Assembly (NCBI GenBank): GCA_017613485.1
Contig: JAGADS010000092.1
Location: 1-7,124, forward strand
DNA length: 7,124 bases
Direction: 5' to 3'
Source: Treponema sp.
Lineage (GTDB): Bacteria > Spirochaetota > Spirochaetia > Treponematales > Treponemataceae
The position numbers were made by a program, and so were the translations under genes. Positions 1 to 5,810 of this stretch are shown one piece after another. The notes beneath the pieces are model-generated. The model saw nothing but the letters and a program-made list of their open reading frames with translations. It ran no database searches and was not told where the DNA came from. How positions within the stretch are numbered: the first letter of the stretch is position 1; each line of letters starts with the position of its first letter.

Positions 1-222
1 CAAAATCACAGGCCCTTTTATCATGCCGAAAAATGCATTCACATCATTCTTTGCAAGATTGTAAAACTCAGGGTCCTCAAGATTTATATATGAATAGTCC
101 TTGAAAAATGATTTTACAAGCGTCGTCTTCCCAGACTGGCGAGGTCCCAAAATTGTGACGACCGGAAAATAATCCGCGCATCGCTTTAATTCCGTTTCTA
201 CAAGTCGTTTTATCTCAATCAT
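1..222 (-). CDS. AAA_14-type ATP-binding protein, N-terminal 74 residues (runs off left edge)
   Basis: This is an open reading frame from an ATG at 222 to the window edge, with no stop, so only the N-terminus is present. Residues 26-34 read GPRQSGKTT, a Walker A P-loop, preceded by the hydrophobic strand VVTIL. YINLEDPE at about residues 46-53 matches the stretch that follows the P-loop in the AAA_14 ATPases, which usually carry a C-terminal DUF4143 domain. The visible sequence stops at GPVIL, just where the Walker B (typically LDEIQ) should begin. Members of this family are about 380-450 residues long and are common, poorly characterised and often variable between strains. The start is chosen because no other start codon precedes the P-loop in this frame. 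No Shine-Dalgarno precedes it, which fits the leaderless promoter described separately. Substrate and role are unknown. Confidence 0.88.
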   Translation of the reverse strand, partial: MIEIKRLVETELKRCADYFPVVTILGPRQSGKTTLVKSFFKDYSYINLEDPEFYNLAKNDVNAFFGMIKGPVIL

Positions 223-228
223 ACTTGA

Positions 229-258
229 ATTATAGAGCAAAACGGAACAAAAATGCAA
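229..258 (-). promoter_or_regulatory. Sigma-70-type promoter for the ATPase gene, apparently leaderless
   Basis: On the minus strand, TTGCAT (253-258) and a perfect TATAAT (229-234) are separated by 18 bp. Only 6 bp lie between the -10 box and the ATG at 222, so transcription should start at or within a base or two of the start codon. There is no Shine-Dalgarno sequence in the gap. Two AAGTTG hexamers in tandem (257-268) abut the -35 element and could be a regulator contact, though this is weak. Confidence 0.6.
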
Positions 259-303
259 GTTGAAGTTGCGATTTGTACCAAAAATCTAAATCATATCACT
301 TCC

Positions 304-660
304 CTACACCTTCAGAACCGCTTTCCATTCACCTTCTTTAAAGCCCGTGCAGACAGCATCATCGGTTACAAGCAGAGGCCTTTTTACCAGCATGCCGTCA
401 CTTGCCAAGAGCTTGAATTGCTCCTCCTCGCTCATGTTCGGGAGTTTTGTAGAAAGTTCCATCTCTCGGTAAAGGATTCCGCTGGTGTTGAAAAACTTTT
501 TGAGCGGTAGCCCGGATTTTTTATGCAGCACACGCAATGTCTTTTCGTCCGGATGTTCACCCTTGATGTCGATTTTCTTGTAGTCCACACCCTTTGCCTC
601 AAGCCAGGCAAGAGCCTTTTTGCATGTGGAACATTGGTCGTAACAATAGACTTTTGTCAT
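304..660 (-). CDS. ArsC/Spx-family thioredoxin-fold protein (arsenate reductase-like)
   Basis: The 118-residue product has the full length and layout of the ArsC/Spx/YffB family (PF03960). The N-terminal strand is followed by a CSTC redox motif (C10, C13) plus an extra C6. Next come the NTSG segment at 58-61 and YREMEL at 64-69, and then KRPLLV at 93-98, which carries the family's cis-proline loop. A CxxC pair resembles Spx and the uncharacterised YffB-like branch. Classical arsenate reductases use a single catalytic cysteine, and no ars operon genes are nearby, so arsenate reduction is not supported. A cytoplasmic thiol-redox or glutathione-dependent reductase, or an RNA-polymerase-binding Spx-like regulator, are both possible. 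The start is secure: AAAGGAG (667-673) lies 6 bp upstream of the ATG. It has its own promoter in the gap after the DUF1810 gene. Confidence 0.9.
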   Translation of the reverse strand: MTKVYCYDQCSTCKKALAWLEAKGVDYKKIDIKGEHPDEKTLRVLHKKSGLPLKKFFNTSGILYREMELSTKLPNMSEEEQFKLLASDGMLVKRPLLVTDDAVCTGFKEGEWKAVLKV

Positions 661-694
661 GGAAGACTCCTTTTTATTCGCTTAAGATGAAGCC

Positions 695-723
695 AGTATA
701 TCACGGAAAAAAATATTTCTCAA
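695..723 (-). promoter_or_regulatory. Sigma-70-type promoter for the ArsC/Spx-like gene
   Basis: On the minus strand, TTGAGA (718-723) and TATACT (695-700) are separated by exactly 17 bp, a near-consensus arrangement. The predicted start near 688 gives a leader of about 28 nt containing the AAAGGAG site at 667-673. The -35 box begins only 3 bp after the DUF1810 stop codon, so the gene can be expressed apart from the upstream cluster. No terminator hairpin is visible in the gap, so read-through is also likely. Confidence 0.65.
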
Positions 724-726
724 TTT

Positions 727-1167
727 TTATTTCTGCACCATCTCCACTGTCTGTCCGTCCATCTCGCCGCCAAAATATTTATCCAGCACAGCCTTGAACA
801 CCCGAGCTTCCTTTTCATATTTTGAATCATGTCCAGATGCAAGCAAAAAGAGCGTCATGGAAGATTTTAGCTTTAAGTCATCAGGGTAGCCCATCACCAG
901 AGTTGCATTGTTTGACTCAAGGGCAAGGAGGCCTTCAGAAATTTCCACAAGATGCGAGCGGAGAAAATCATCCGCAATATATTCCCGCGCTTCTTCAATT
1001 CCTTTGATTCCATAGTACTGTGAAATCTCACTGAATCCCAAGCCGGCCAACTGGGGAAAGATGTACCACATCCAGTGGCTCTGCTTTTGTCCGCTACGGA
1101 TTTCTGTAAGAGCAGTTTCGTAGTTGTGTTCTTGTGCTTTTTTGAATCGGGTTAGGTCGTGGGGCAT
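727..1167 (-). CDS. DUF1810 family protein
   Basis: The product matches DUF1810 (PF08837) along its whole length. With the start used here (146 residues), DLTRFKKAQ lies at 4-12, the hallmark SHWMWYIFPQ at 30-39 followed by AGLG, and KLKSSMTLF at 99-107. The family is small, cytoplasmic and of unknown function; some databases mislabel it calpastatin. The ATG at 1167 is preferred because AAAGAGA (1175-1181) sits 7 bp upstream and family proteins begin a few residues before the DLxRF motif. Alternative ATGs at 1173 and 1209 would add 2 or 14 residues, and the one at 1209 has no ribosome site. The gene follows the DUF262 gene after 57 bp (15 bp from the longer start) with no visible promoter or terminator, so it probably shares that transcript. 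Composition is intermediate, and it may be native rather than part of the cassette. Confidence 0.87.
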   Translation of the reverse strand: MPHDLTRFKKAQEHNYETALTEIRSGQKQSHWMWYIFPQLAGLGFSEISQYYGIKGIEEAREYIADDFLRSHLVEISEGLLALESNNATLVMGYPDDLKLKSSMTLFLLASGHDSKYEKEARVFKAVLDKYFGGEMDGQTVEMVQK

Positions 1168-1224
1168 TTTCATTTCTCTTTGGTCTTCATAGTGCTTATT
1201 GGCTTTCATAAAAGTTTTGAATTT

Positions 1225-3048
1225 TCATAACTCTTTATAGTACTTTTCTATCAATTTGGCCATAAGCTTTCTTCGATTCTGCAAGAATGAATCGTAGTCC
1301 TTTACAGTCATATTTATAATCTCTTTAGGAATGCAGTTTTCTTCAAGATTTATAAATAAATCATCTGCTGAAAGAATATTTCCAATCTCAATATTTCCTG
1401 ACTTGCACTGATTTAGAATTTTTCCAAAATAAATATTTGGCGCATCTTCTCCGATGGCTTTATTTACCTGAGTATCTAAATAAGTATAGTTAGCAACCTG
1501 ATTATATTTTGTTTTAATATCTACCCCATTTTTCTTAAGATATGCTTTTGGGAATATATGATGTACATCACCAGAAATGGATATTAAATCTGAAATCTTT
1601 GTACCCCTCATTAAAAAAGAATTACAATTCTGATTAATTTGCGCTGCCATAAAGACATTAAATACAGGGCTATTAACTGATGAAGTTTCTAATGCCTGTG
1701 GTAAACTTACAGTCCAGAATGTTTGTGACAACGCAGAATCTTCCATTTCTTGAAGATATTTGATGAAACCTTTTTCTGCAATATTTCTCATATCACGATC
1801 CATAACAGATTCTGCAGAACCAGTGTAACGCCCTGTTATATATGATAATACAAACCATTTTTGAATATATCTTTTAATTTGAGCATTTGGGATAGTTTTA
1901 TCTGCCAATAAAAGAAGATACAAATTGTATGCAAAATTCAATGTCATTTTAGATCCAAGTAATTTTGGAGAAATATAACCAGCACCTCTAATTGCCATAA
2001 CAAACTGTTCAAAGTTGTATTGGTTAATAAAGTTCATGATTCCCGCATCTAATTTTTTGTAAGAATCATCAACAACAGAGGCTAAAAATTGACGGGTTAC
2101 AAAGTCACGACCCGAAAGCAAACTAACTAAGTCAGACATTTTTCCACGACCAAATTGATGCATAAAAGAAACACGTATCATATCATCATAATCTGGATCA
2201 TAAATATCATCATTATCTTTTGCTAACCATTTAATTTTATCTGCATACTTTGATTCTACAAATTCTGTATCATTCATCATTTTAGAATAGAAATCTGGTT
2301 TTACAGCAAGATGACAGAAATAATCAACAGTTTTTCTAATGAGAGATCCTCCATGCCCTGTTGTAAAATCGCCATCACTGGCAAGTTTTGACATAACAAA
2401 ATCGGCTTGCCCAAGAACAGTACCTTTGGAATTGATACGAATAAAAATCTCTGTTACTTCATCCATATCAAGTTTATGGTCAAGTTCAATAACCCCTATC
2501 TGTCGATTAGCAATTCCCTTAAGATTCGTTATAACTTCAGACAAATCATCTATATCTACGGAAGTATTATCTTTAACATACTCCGACAAGAATTTCATTT
2601 GCTTAAAATCTGGCTTAAAAATTTCAGCTATATCAGGAACCCAACGTTTATCTTTTAAATGAGACGCATCTTGAACTGCAAATCTTTTTGTTTCATCTTC
2701 AGGGAAAGGATTAAATGCTATCTTAATTCTCTCTTTATTGAAGTCAGAATCTAAAACTTCCTGTCCTGCTATAGACGCCATTATAGCCGTAATCCTTTGC
2801 TGACCATCGATAAGAACTTTCTTACCATTTGCCTTAGTTCCATCTTTCGTTTGAACATCAGGATTTTTCCATACAATTATATATCCTGTTGGATATCCAT
2901 TATAAAGTGAATCAATTAAATCACGAACTTGTGTTTTTTTCCAAACAAATGGTCTTTGAATTTCTGGTATAACAAAATCATTAGCTTCAATAAGTCCCAG
3001 AATTGCTCCTATAGAATATTGTTGCAGTGTAAATTTTTCTGTTGTCAT
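1225..3048 (-). CDS. DUF262 / HNH-nuclease fusion, GmrSD-like type IV restriction protein
   Basis: The 607-residue product has an N-terminal DUF262 domain. IPEIQRPFVW is at 27-36, the ParB-like nucleotide-handling motif IDGQQRIT at 80-87, and FIRINSKG at 202-209. A long helical middle leads to a C-terminal His-Me finger (HNH) nuclease, with DVHHIFP at 494-500, then N516 and N520, and QVNKAI at 527-532. This single-chain order, sensor/NTPase then nuclease, is that of GmrSD-type modification-dependent restriction enzymes and relatives such as SspE. Those cut modified phage DNA or use DNA modification as a cue. All key residues appear intact. The ATG at 3048 is chosen because GGGGAA (3053-3058) lies just upstream and the homologous part begins there. 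A GTG at 3084 would add 12 residues and overlap the preceding stop as GTGA. The gene is AT-rich. Anti-phage restriction is inferred from the architecture; the modification recognised cannot be read from sequence. Confidence 0.9.
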   Translation of the reverse strand: MTTEKFTLQQYSIGAILGLIEANDFVIPEIQRPFVWKKTQVRDLIDSLYNGYPTGYIIVWKNPDVQTKDGTKANGKKVLIDGQQRITAIMASIAGQEVLDSDFNKERIKIAFNPFPEDETKRFAVQDASHLKDKRWVPDIAEIFKPDFKQMKFLSEYVKDNTSVDIDDLSEVITNLKGIANRQIGVIELDHKLDMDEVTEIFIRINSKGTVLGQADFVMSKLASDGDFTTGHGGSLIRKTVDYFCHLAVKPDFYSKMMNDTEFVESKYADKIKWLAKDNDDIYDPDYDDMIRVSFMHQFGRGKMSDLVSLLSGRDFVTRQFLASVVDDSYKKLDAGIMNFINQYNFEQFVMAIRGAGYISPKLLGSKMTLNFAYNLYLLLLADKTIPNAQIKRYIQKWFVLSYITGRYTGSAESVMDRDMRNIAEKGFIKYLQEMEDSALSQTFWTVSLPQALETSSVNSPVFNVFMAAQINQNCNSFLMRGTKISDLISISGDVHHIFPKAYLKKNGVDIKTKYNQVANYTYLDTQVNKAIGEDAPNIYFGKILNQCKSGNIEIGNILSADDLFINLEENCIPKEIINMTVKDYDSFLQNRRKLMAKLIEKYYKEL

Positions 3049-3080
3049 TTTGTTCCCCAGTTTTCCATAATACCACACAT

Positions 3081-3245
3081 TCACTCTTCTGTAAACTTGC
3101 TTCTATCCAACCACTCCAATTTCGGAACCCTTCTTGGCTCAGCTATCAACGACCGATTCAACACCCAGGTTGTATTCATAGGATCTCCCATGGTCCAATA
3201 CTGCCTGTCATCACCACAAAGAACCGTATAAGTGGTTTTTAGCAT
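3081..3245 (-). CDS. Small 54-residue protein of unknown function
   Basis: I do not recognise this protein. It is soluble and rich in charged and aromatic residues (VLCGDDRQYWTMGDP near 8-22, WVLNRSLIAEPRRVPKLEWL near 27-46), with one cysteine and no signal peptide or membrane segment. The ATG at 3245 lies 10 bp after the stop of the upstream gene, and its own stop is 32 bp before the DUF262 start, so it sits as a snug middle gene. There is no clear Shine-Dalgarno, so translation may depend on coupling to the upstream gene. The frame stays open upstream to an ATG at 3302 (73 residues), but that start is inside the neighbouring gene and lacks a ribosome site. It could be an accessory or inhibitor of the nuclease, a remnant of a larger gene, or chance. 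Its position argues for a real gene. Confidence 0.55.
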   Translation of the reverse strand: MLKTTYTVLCGDDRQYWTMGDPMNTTWVLNRSLIAEPRRVPKLEWLDRSKFTEE

Positions 3246-3255
3246 TTTACAACGT

Positions 3256-3906
3256 TCAGTTAGTCCCATATTCAAACTTAGGTTCATTAAGAAGGCTGTC
3301 ATCTATCTTTATTGTTTCTTCAATTTGCTTTAAAAACTTCCTCATCCTTGAAAGTGGATGTTCTGGAAACTGAGTATCAAACTCTTCTGCTTCAGATAGA
3401 TTCATCATAAACGGTAGATGTATGGATTCATCATATGGATCGCGCATCCATCCTTCTACAGTCTTCTTTTCCGGATTTAGTTTCACCTTTCCATTTCTAA
3501 TCATCAGCTCAAAAATCGTATTATCGCGGATTCCTGTTGTCCCCTGTTCAATGCACTGAACTTTTACAACATAACTGAAGTTCTTGAATGGAATGGTATA
3601 AGAGCCGATATATGCCATTCCATGAGGCTGCATAGGAAACTTAAAAATTATCTTTATAGAATCAAACGCTCCCAATTTTACTTTTTTTACTTCAATAATT
3701 GCGGCCCCTGATTTATATGCAACTTTTCTATAATTATTCTGCAATTCAACGTCTGTATCATTTTTTGCAGTTATATCAGGAGGCAAATCAAAGAAGTTTA
3801 TACTCAAATCATCATAATCATTTAAGTAATAAACTTTCTTCCTGCTATCTAATTCATCAGGCTGCGAACGTTCCGTTTCAACTGTAATCAAATCAAGTTT
3901 ATTCAA
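3256..3906 (-). CDS. Unrecognised 216-residue protein heading the DUF262 cluster
   Basis: I cannot assign a family. The N-terminal 25 residues are polar. The core, about 33-150, alternates short hydrophobic strands (INFFDLPPD, AAIIEVKKVKL, SIKIIFKF, YIGSYTIPF, FSYVVKVQC), which suggests a compact beta-rich fold. The motif EQGTTGIRD at 120-128 and GWMRDPYD at 152-159 look like conserved family signatures. The C-terminus (LSEAEEFDTQFPEHPLSRMR, then FLKQIEETIKI) is helical. There is no signal peptide or membrane segment, so it is probably cytoplasmic. The start is TTG, fixed by a perfect ribosome site. It is the first gene of a minus-strand cluster leading to the 54-residue protein and the DUF262-HNH nuclease, so a part in the same system is plausible. 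An immunity-like or housekeeping protein with accidental neighbours is the alternative. Confidence 0.8.
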   Translation of the reverse strand: MNKLDLITVETERSQPDELDSRKKVYYLNDYDDLSINFFDLPPDITAKNDTDVELQNNYRKVAYKSGAAIIEVKKVKLGAFDSIKIIFKFPMQPHGMAYIGSYTIPFKNFSYVVKVQCIEQGTTGIRDNTIFELMIRNGKVKLNPEKKTVEGWMRDPYDESIHLPFMMNLSEAEEFDTQFPEHPLSRMRKFLKQIEETIKIDDSLLNEPKFEYGTN

Positions 3907-3912
3907 AATAAA

Positions 3913-3920
3913 TCCTCCTT
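3913..3920 (-). promoter_or_regulatory. Ribosome binding site that fixes a TTG start
   Basis: AAGGAGGA on the minus strand is an essentially full anti-16S match, 6 bp before the TTG at 3906. No ATG or GTG in this frame has comparable spacing, so this site decides that translation begins at TTG. The rare start codon with a strong site may set a moderate expression level. Confidence 0.85.
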
Positions 3921-3941
3921 ACTTCTCCAAACGTAATTATC

Positions 3942-3971
3942 ATTATACAATACAATTCCCTAAAAAGGTAA
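3942..3971 (-). promoter_or_regulatory. Probable promoter for the DUF262 cluster
   Basis: A perfect TATAAT (3942-3947, minus strand) is preceded 18 bp upstream by a weak -35, TTACCT (3966-3971). The predicted start near 3935 gives a leader of about 28 nt carrying the AAGGAGGA site. A -35 matching only three of six positions suggests either a weak promoter or one that needs an activator. The 99-bp gap in which it sits holds no other gene. Confidence 0.5.
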
Positions 3972-4005
3972 TCCTATTTTTGCTTTCTTTTTCTTGCTTA
4001 TCATT

Positions 4006-4734
4006 TTATAAGCTTAGAATGATTTCAGAAATATCATCTTTGAGTTTCTGAAAATTTTCTATCTTTTCGCCATGCTCATTCATGTACAGCTTTCTGTTTA
4101 ATTCTATCATGATCGAGGTGACATTTTTATTTCTTCCATAATGTTTTAATGGTACAATGCTTCCCTGGAATGGGGAATTTATTTTTACCGAATACTTTTT
4201 GCGTTCAAAGAAATCTTTAAGATAAAAAGCGAGTTTTTTATCTGTATGGAATTCATCAAGGCCAATGCAAATATCAGGCCGTTGAGTTTTGTCCTTTTCA
4301 TGTGGAAGGGGATATGGATTAAAAGAATGGCTATCGATAATAAGTGCCTCACCGTATTCATTTAATTTTTCATCCACGAGTTTTTCGAACTTTTGATGAT
4401 GGACATCGTAATATGCGCTTAAGATCTTTCTCTTTTCTTCTGATGTAACTTTTCTATATTCAATGTTATCATGAGTTCTTGTGTAGACTACACCCATCCC
4501 TTTCCGAGACATTTCTTCCTGAGCGTCGTCCCTAAAGCGTTCAACATCGCAGAACAATCTTGAGTATGGAAAAATGATTGAAGTATACGGCAGGCCGAAC
4601 AGTTCATCGGTATACCGGTCTGCCATTAGCAAAAGCTCTTCCTGAAGAAAGCCTGCATCATATTGATGTAAAGCCTCTTCAGGAACGGCAAGAGATGAAT
4701 GTGGAATGTGTAAGATGATACAATCCTTATTCAT
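4006..4734 (-). CDS. N-formylglutamate amidohydrolase family protein
   Basis: The 242-residue product carries the N-formylglutamate amidohydrolase (PF05013) motifs in order: HIPHSS at 9-14, DRYTDELF at 39-46, SRLFCDVERFRDD at 58-70, YTRTHDN at 84-90, YYDVHH at 108-113, IIDSHSF at 132-138, and NSPFQGS at 186-192 before MIELNRKLYM at 209-218. The metal-binding and catalytic His, Asp and Glu positions look intact. The named reaction hydrolyses N-formyl-L-glutamate to formate and L-glutamate, the last step of one histidine-degradation route. No hut genes are near, so the real substrate may be another N-acylated amino acid. The ATG at 4734 is chosen because AGGTGGAG directly follows the upstream stop; the frame extends to 4767 without support. 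It starts 10 bp after the HIRAN gene stop, so the two are co-transcribed and probably coupled. It is much more AT-rich than that partner. Confidence 0.9.
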   Translation of the reverse strand: MNKDCIILHIPHSSLAVPEEALHQYDAGFLQEELLLMADRYTDELFGLPYTSIIFPYSRLFCDVERFRDDAQEEMSRKGMGVVYTRTHDNIEYRKVTSEEKRKILSAYYDVHHQKFEKLVDEKLNEYGEALIIDSHSFNPYPLPHEKDKTQRPDICIGLDEFHTDKKLAFYLKDFFERKKYSVKINSPFQGSIVPLKHYGRNKNVTSIMIELNRKLYMNEHGEKIENFQKLKDDISEIILSL

Positions 4735-4744
4735 GGCTCCACCT

Positions 4745-5689
4745 CTAGAGTTTAAGTTCAACAACAATGCCTTTGTCGCTCAAACTGCACAGCTTTCCAC
4801 CGTAGTTCATCTTCTTTGGCTTAGACTCGCGGATGATTTTTGCGGCAAGGGCCCGAATGTGGCCGGCTTTTTCAAGTCCAGGATTTCCGCTGATTTTGGC
4901 TTCAGGATTTTCAATGCTCACGATGATTGCGTTGCGGTCGTGGGGATTGTAGGGTTCAGCCTGTACAGCGCATTCGAGGCTTTTGTAAAAGTCATGCTTT
5001 GCCCTACGGATTTTTTTTGCATCTCCAAGAAGGTTTTCCGCGCTCAGGTTGTCGCAAAGTTTTTCCAGAACGTAGGGGCACATTTCGTCTTCCCAGTCGT
5101 AATAGCAGGTTCCAACAAGGGGAAGGGTCAGTGTCACGGCATTGTCCTTAAAGTAGCGCATGAAGGCCTGATCCAGACTTTCCCGGCTTGAATCAAAGTT
5201 CAGTTTCTTTTTTGCCGAGTTGAACAAAAGGGGAATTGAATCTGGCTCAACATTCTGCATTTCTCCGTAGCAGAGTGAAAAAAGAATTTCCGCACAAAGA
5301 TCTTCCATAATGAATGAAGACAGCTGGGGGAATTTCTCAAAAACTGATCTGCGGCGAAGATAGAGCTCACCCGCCAAAAGGGAATCCTTTGAGTCCACTG
5401 CGGCAAGGAGCGGCCCGATGTGAACAAGAAAATCAAACGTGTCGGAATCGGAAACGTCAACATCGCCTGCGACATAGACAAAAGGATTTGCGTTTTCCCC
5501 TTCCTGCAAATAGAGGTAGTAGCTTGGCGTAAAATATGCACTGGAAGCGATTTTCTGATAGCCCCCTTCCAAAAGTTCATCTTCCTTTGGCATCTCACTC
5601 ACTTTTCCAACGAAATCAATCTGACCGGTTCTGCTTTTGCTGAATTCAAACCAGGCCTCAGCCGTCCTAATCAAAATCTGCTTGTCCAT
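4745..5689 (-). CDS. Protein with C-terminal HIRAN domain
   Basis: This 314-residue protein has a C-terminal HIRAN domain at about 236-314. AEPYNPHDRNAIIV at 244-257 is the typical E-P-x-N-P-x-D-x-N-A-I signature, and AGHIRALAAKII at 275-286 corresponds to the conserved G-Y/H-I-P-like turn and helix. HIRAN domains, known from Rad5/HLTF helicases and from standalone bacterial proteins, bind DNA ends, notably single-stranded 3' ends. The first 230 residues match no family I know. They are mixed and acidic, with YLYLQEGENANPFVYVAG near 58-75 and a likely helical segment at 90-140, and have no helicase or nuclease motif. It is first in an operon with the amidohydrolase and diverges from the WYL regulator. 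The ATG at 5689 is fixed by a strong ribosome site; the frame extends to 5734 without one. A DNA-damage or single-strand-related role is inference only. Confidence 0.8.
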   Translation of the reverse strand: MDKQILIRTAEAWFEFSKSRTGQIDFVGKVSEMPKEDELLEGGYQKIASSAYFTPSYYLYLQEGENANPFVYVAGDVDVSDSDTFDFLVHIGPLLAAVDSKDSLLAGELYLRRRSVFEKFPQLSSFIMEDLCAEILFSLCYGEMQNVEPDSIPLLFNSAKKKLNFDSSRESLDQAFMRYFKDNAVTLTLPLVGTCYYDWEDEMCPYVLEKLCDNLSAENLLGDAKKIRRAKHDFYKSLECAVQAEPYNPHDRNAIIVSIENPEAKISGNPGLEKAGHIRALAAKIIRESKPKKMNYGGKLCSLSDKGIVVELKL

Positions 5690-5694
5690 AATCT

Positions 5695-5702
5695 TCCTCC
5701 TT
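5695..5702 (-). promoter_or_regulatory. Ribosome binding site that fixes the HIRAN gene start
   Basis: AAGGAGGA on the minus strand lies 5 bp before the ATG at 5689. It decides this start over the upstream in-frame ATG at 5734, which overlaps the predicted -10 box and so could not be translated from that promoter. Confidence 0.85.
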
Positions 5703-5705
5703 TTC

Positions 5706-5717
5706 GGGATTTTTCCC
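5706..5717 (-). promoter_or_regulatory. Perfect 12-bp palindrome in the HIRAN operon leader
   Basis: GGGAAAAATCCC read on the minus strand has GGGA/TCCC arms around an A/T core. It lies between the predicted transcription start (near 5726) and the ribosome site. It could be a small operator or a short hairpin near the ribosome site. A palindrome of this length can also arise by chance, so confidence is low. Confidence 0.3.
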
Positions 5718-5732
5718 TCTAGTTCTATCATC

Positions 5733-5738
5733 ATTATA
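5733..5738 (-). promoter_or_regulatory. -10 box of the HIRAN–amidohydrolase operon
   Basis: A perfect TATAAT on the minus strand, about 44 bp before the ATG at 5689. No good -35 exists at 16-18 bp; the best reading, TTTCCT at 5755-5760, matches three of six positions. The -35 zone instead overlaps the GCAGGA repeat pair, so this promoter may depend on, or be blocked by, a bound regulator. Confidence 0.5.
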
Positions 5739-5752
5739 AATCAAGGGGTGTA

Positions 5753-5770
5753 GCAGGAAATGAAGCAGGA
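5753..5770. repeat. GCAGGA direct repeat pair, candidate shared operator
   Basis: GCAGGA occurs at 5753-5758 and again at 5765-5770, 12 bp apart, with the following six bases partly conserved (8 of 12 over the full unit). The pair is centred at about 5761.5, almost exactly midway between the -10 boxes of the divergent promoters (5733-5738 and 5786-5791), and covers the -35 zone of both. This is where a regulator controlling both directions would bind. The divergently encoded WYL protein is the obvious candidate. Confidence 0.45.
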
Positions 5771-5782
5771 TTGAAAAAAATG

Positions 5783-5791
5783 TGCTATAAT
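5783..5791 (+). promoter_or_regulatory. Extended -10 promoter of the WYL regulator gene
   Basis: TGCTATAAT is a perfect extended -10 (TGn plus TATAAT). At 17 bp upstream the sequence is AAGCAG, which is not a -35, but extended -10 promoters can work without one. The transcript should start near 5798, leaving a very short leader that consists almost entirely of the ribosome site AAGGAG (5799-5804), 6 bp before the ATG. Confidence 0.65.
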
Positions 5792-5810
5792 ATGAAAAAA
5801 GGAGCGGATT

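Noticed and set aside
2339..2662. A 107-residue plus-strand open frame opposite the DUF262 gene
   Set aside because: Antisense to conserved coding sequence with intact motifs, low-complexity translation and no ribosome site.
3082..3084. GTG start for the DUF262 gene, overlapping the preceding stop as GTGA
   Set aside because: The extra 12 residues show no family similarity, and the ATG at 3048 has a better-spaced GGGGAA site. Coupled initiation at the GTG stays possible.
3996..4013. Inverted repeat GCTTAT/ATAAGC as a terminator after the amidohydrolase gene
   Set aside because: The 6-bp stem is AT-rich, overlaps the stop codon and is followed on the minus strand by A-rich sequence rather than a U-tract.
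4706..5191. A 161-residue plus-strand open frame across the HIRAN–amidohydrolase junction
   Set aside because: It runs antisense to both genes and their junction, and its translation looks like a composition shadow without recognisable motifs.
5200..5598. A 132-residue minus-strand open frame within the HIRAN gene
   Set aside because: Alternative frame of a gene with a strong ribosome site and a recognisable C-terminal domain; the translation shows no domain.
5771..5776. TTGAAA as the -35 box of the WYL promoter
   Set aside because: It is only 9 bp from the -10 box, too close to act as a -35. The extended -10 is the better explanation.
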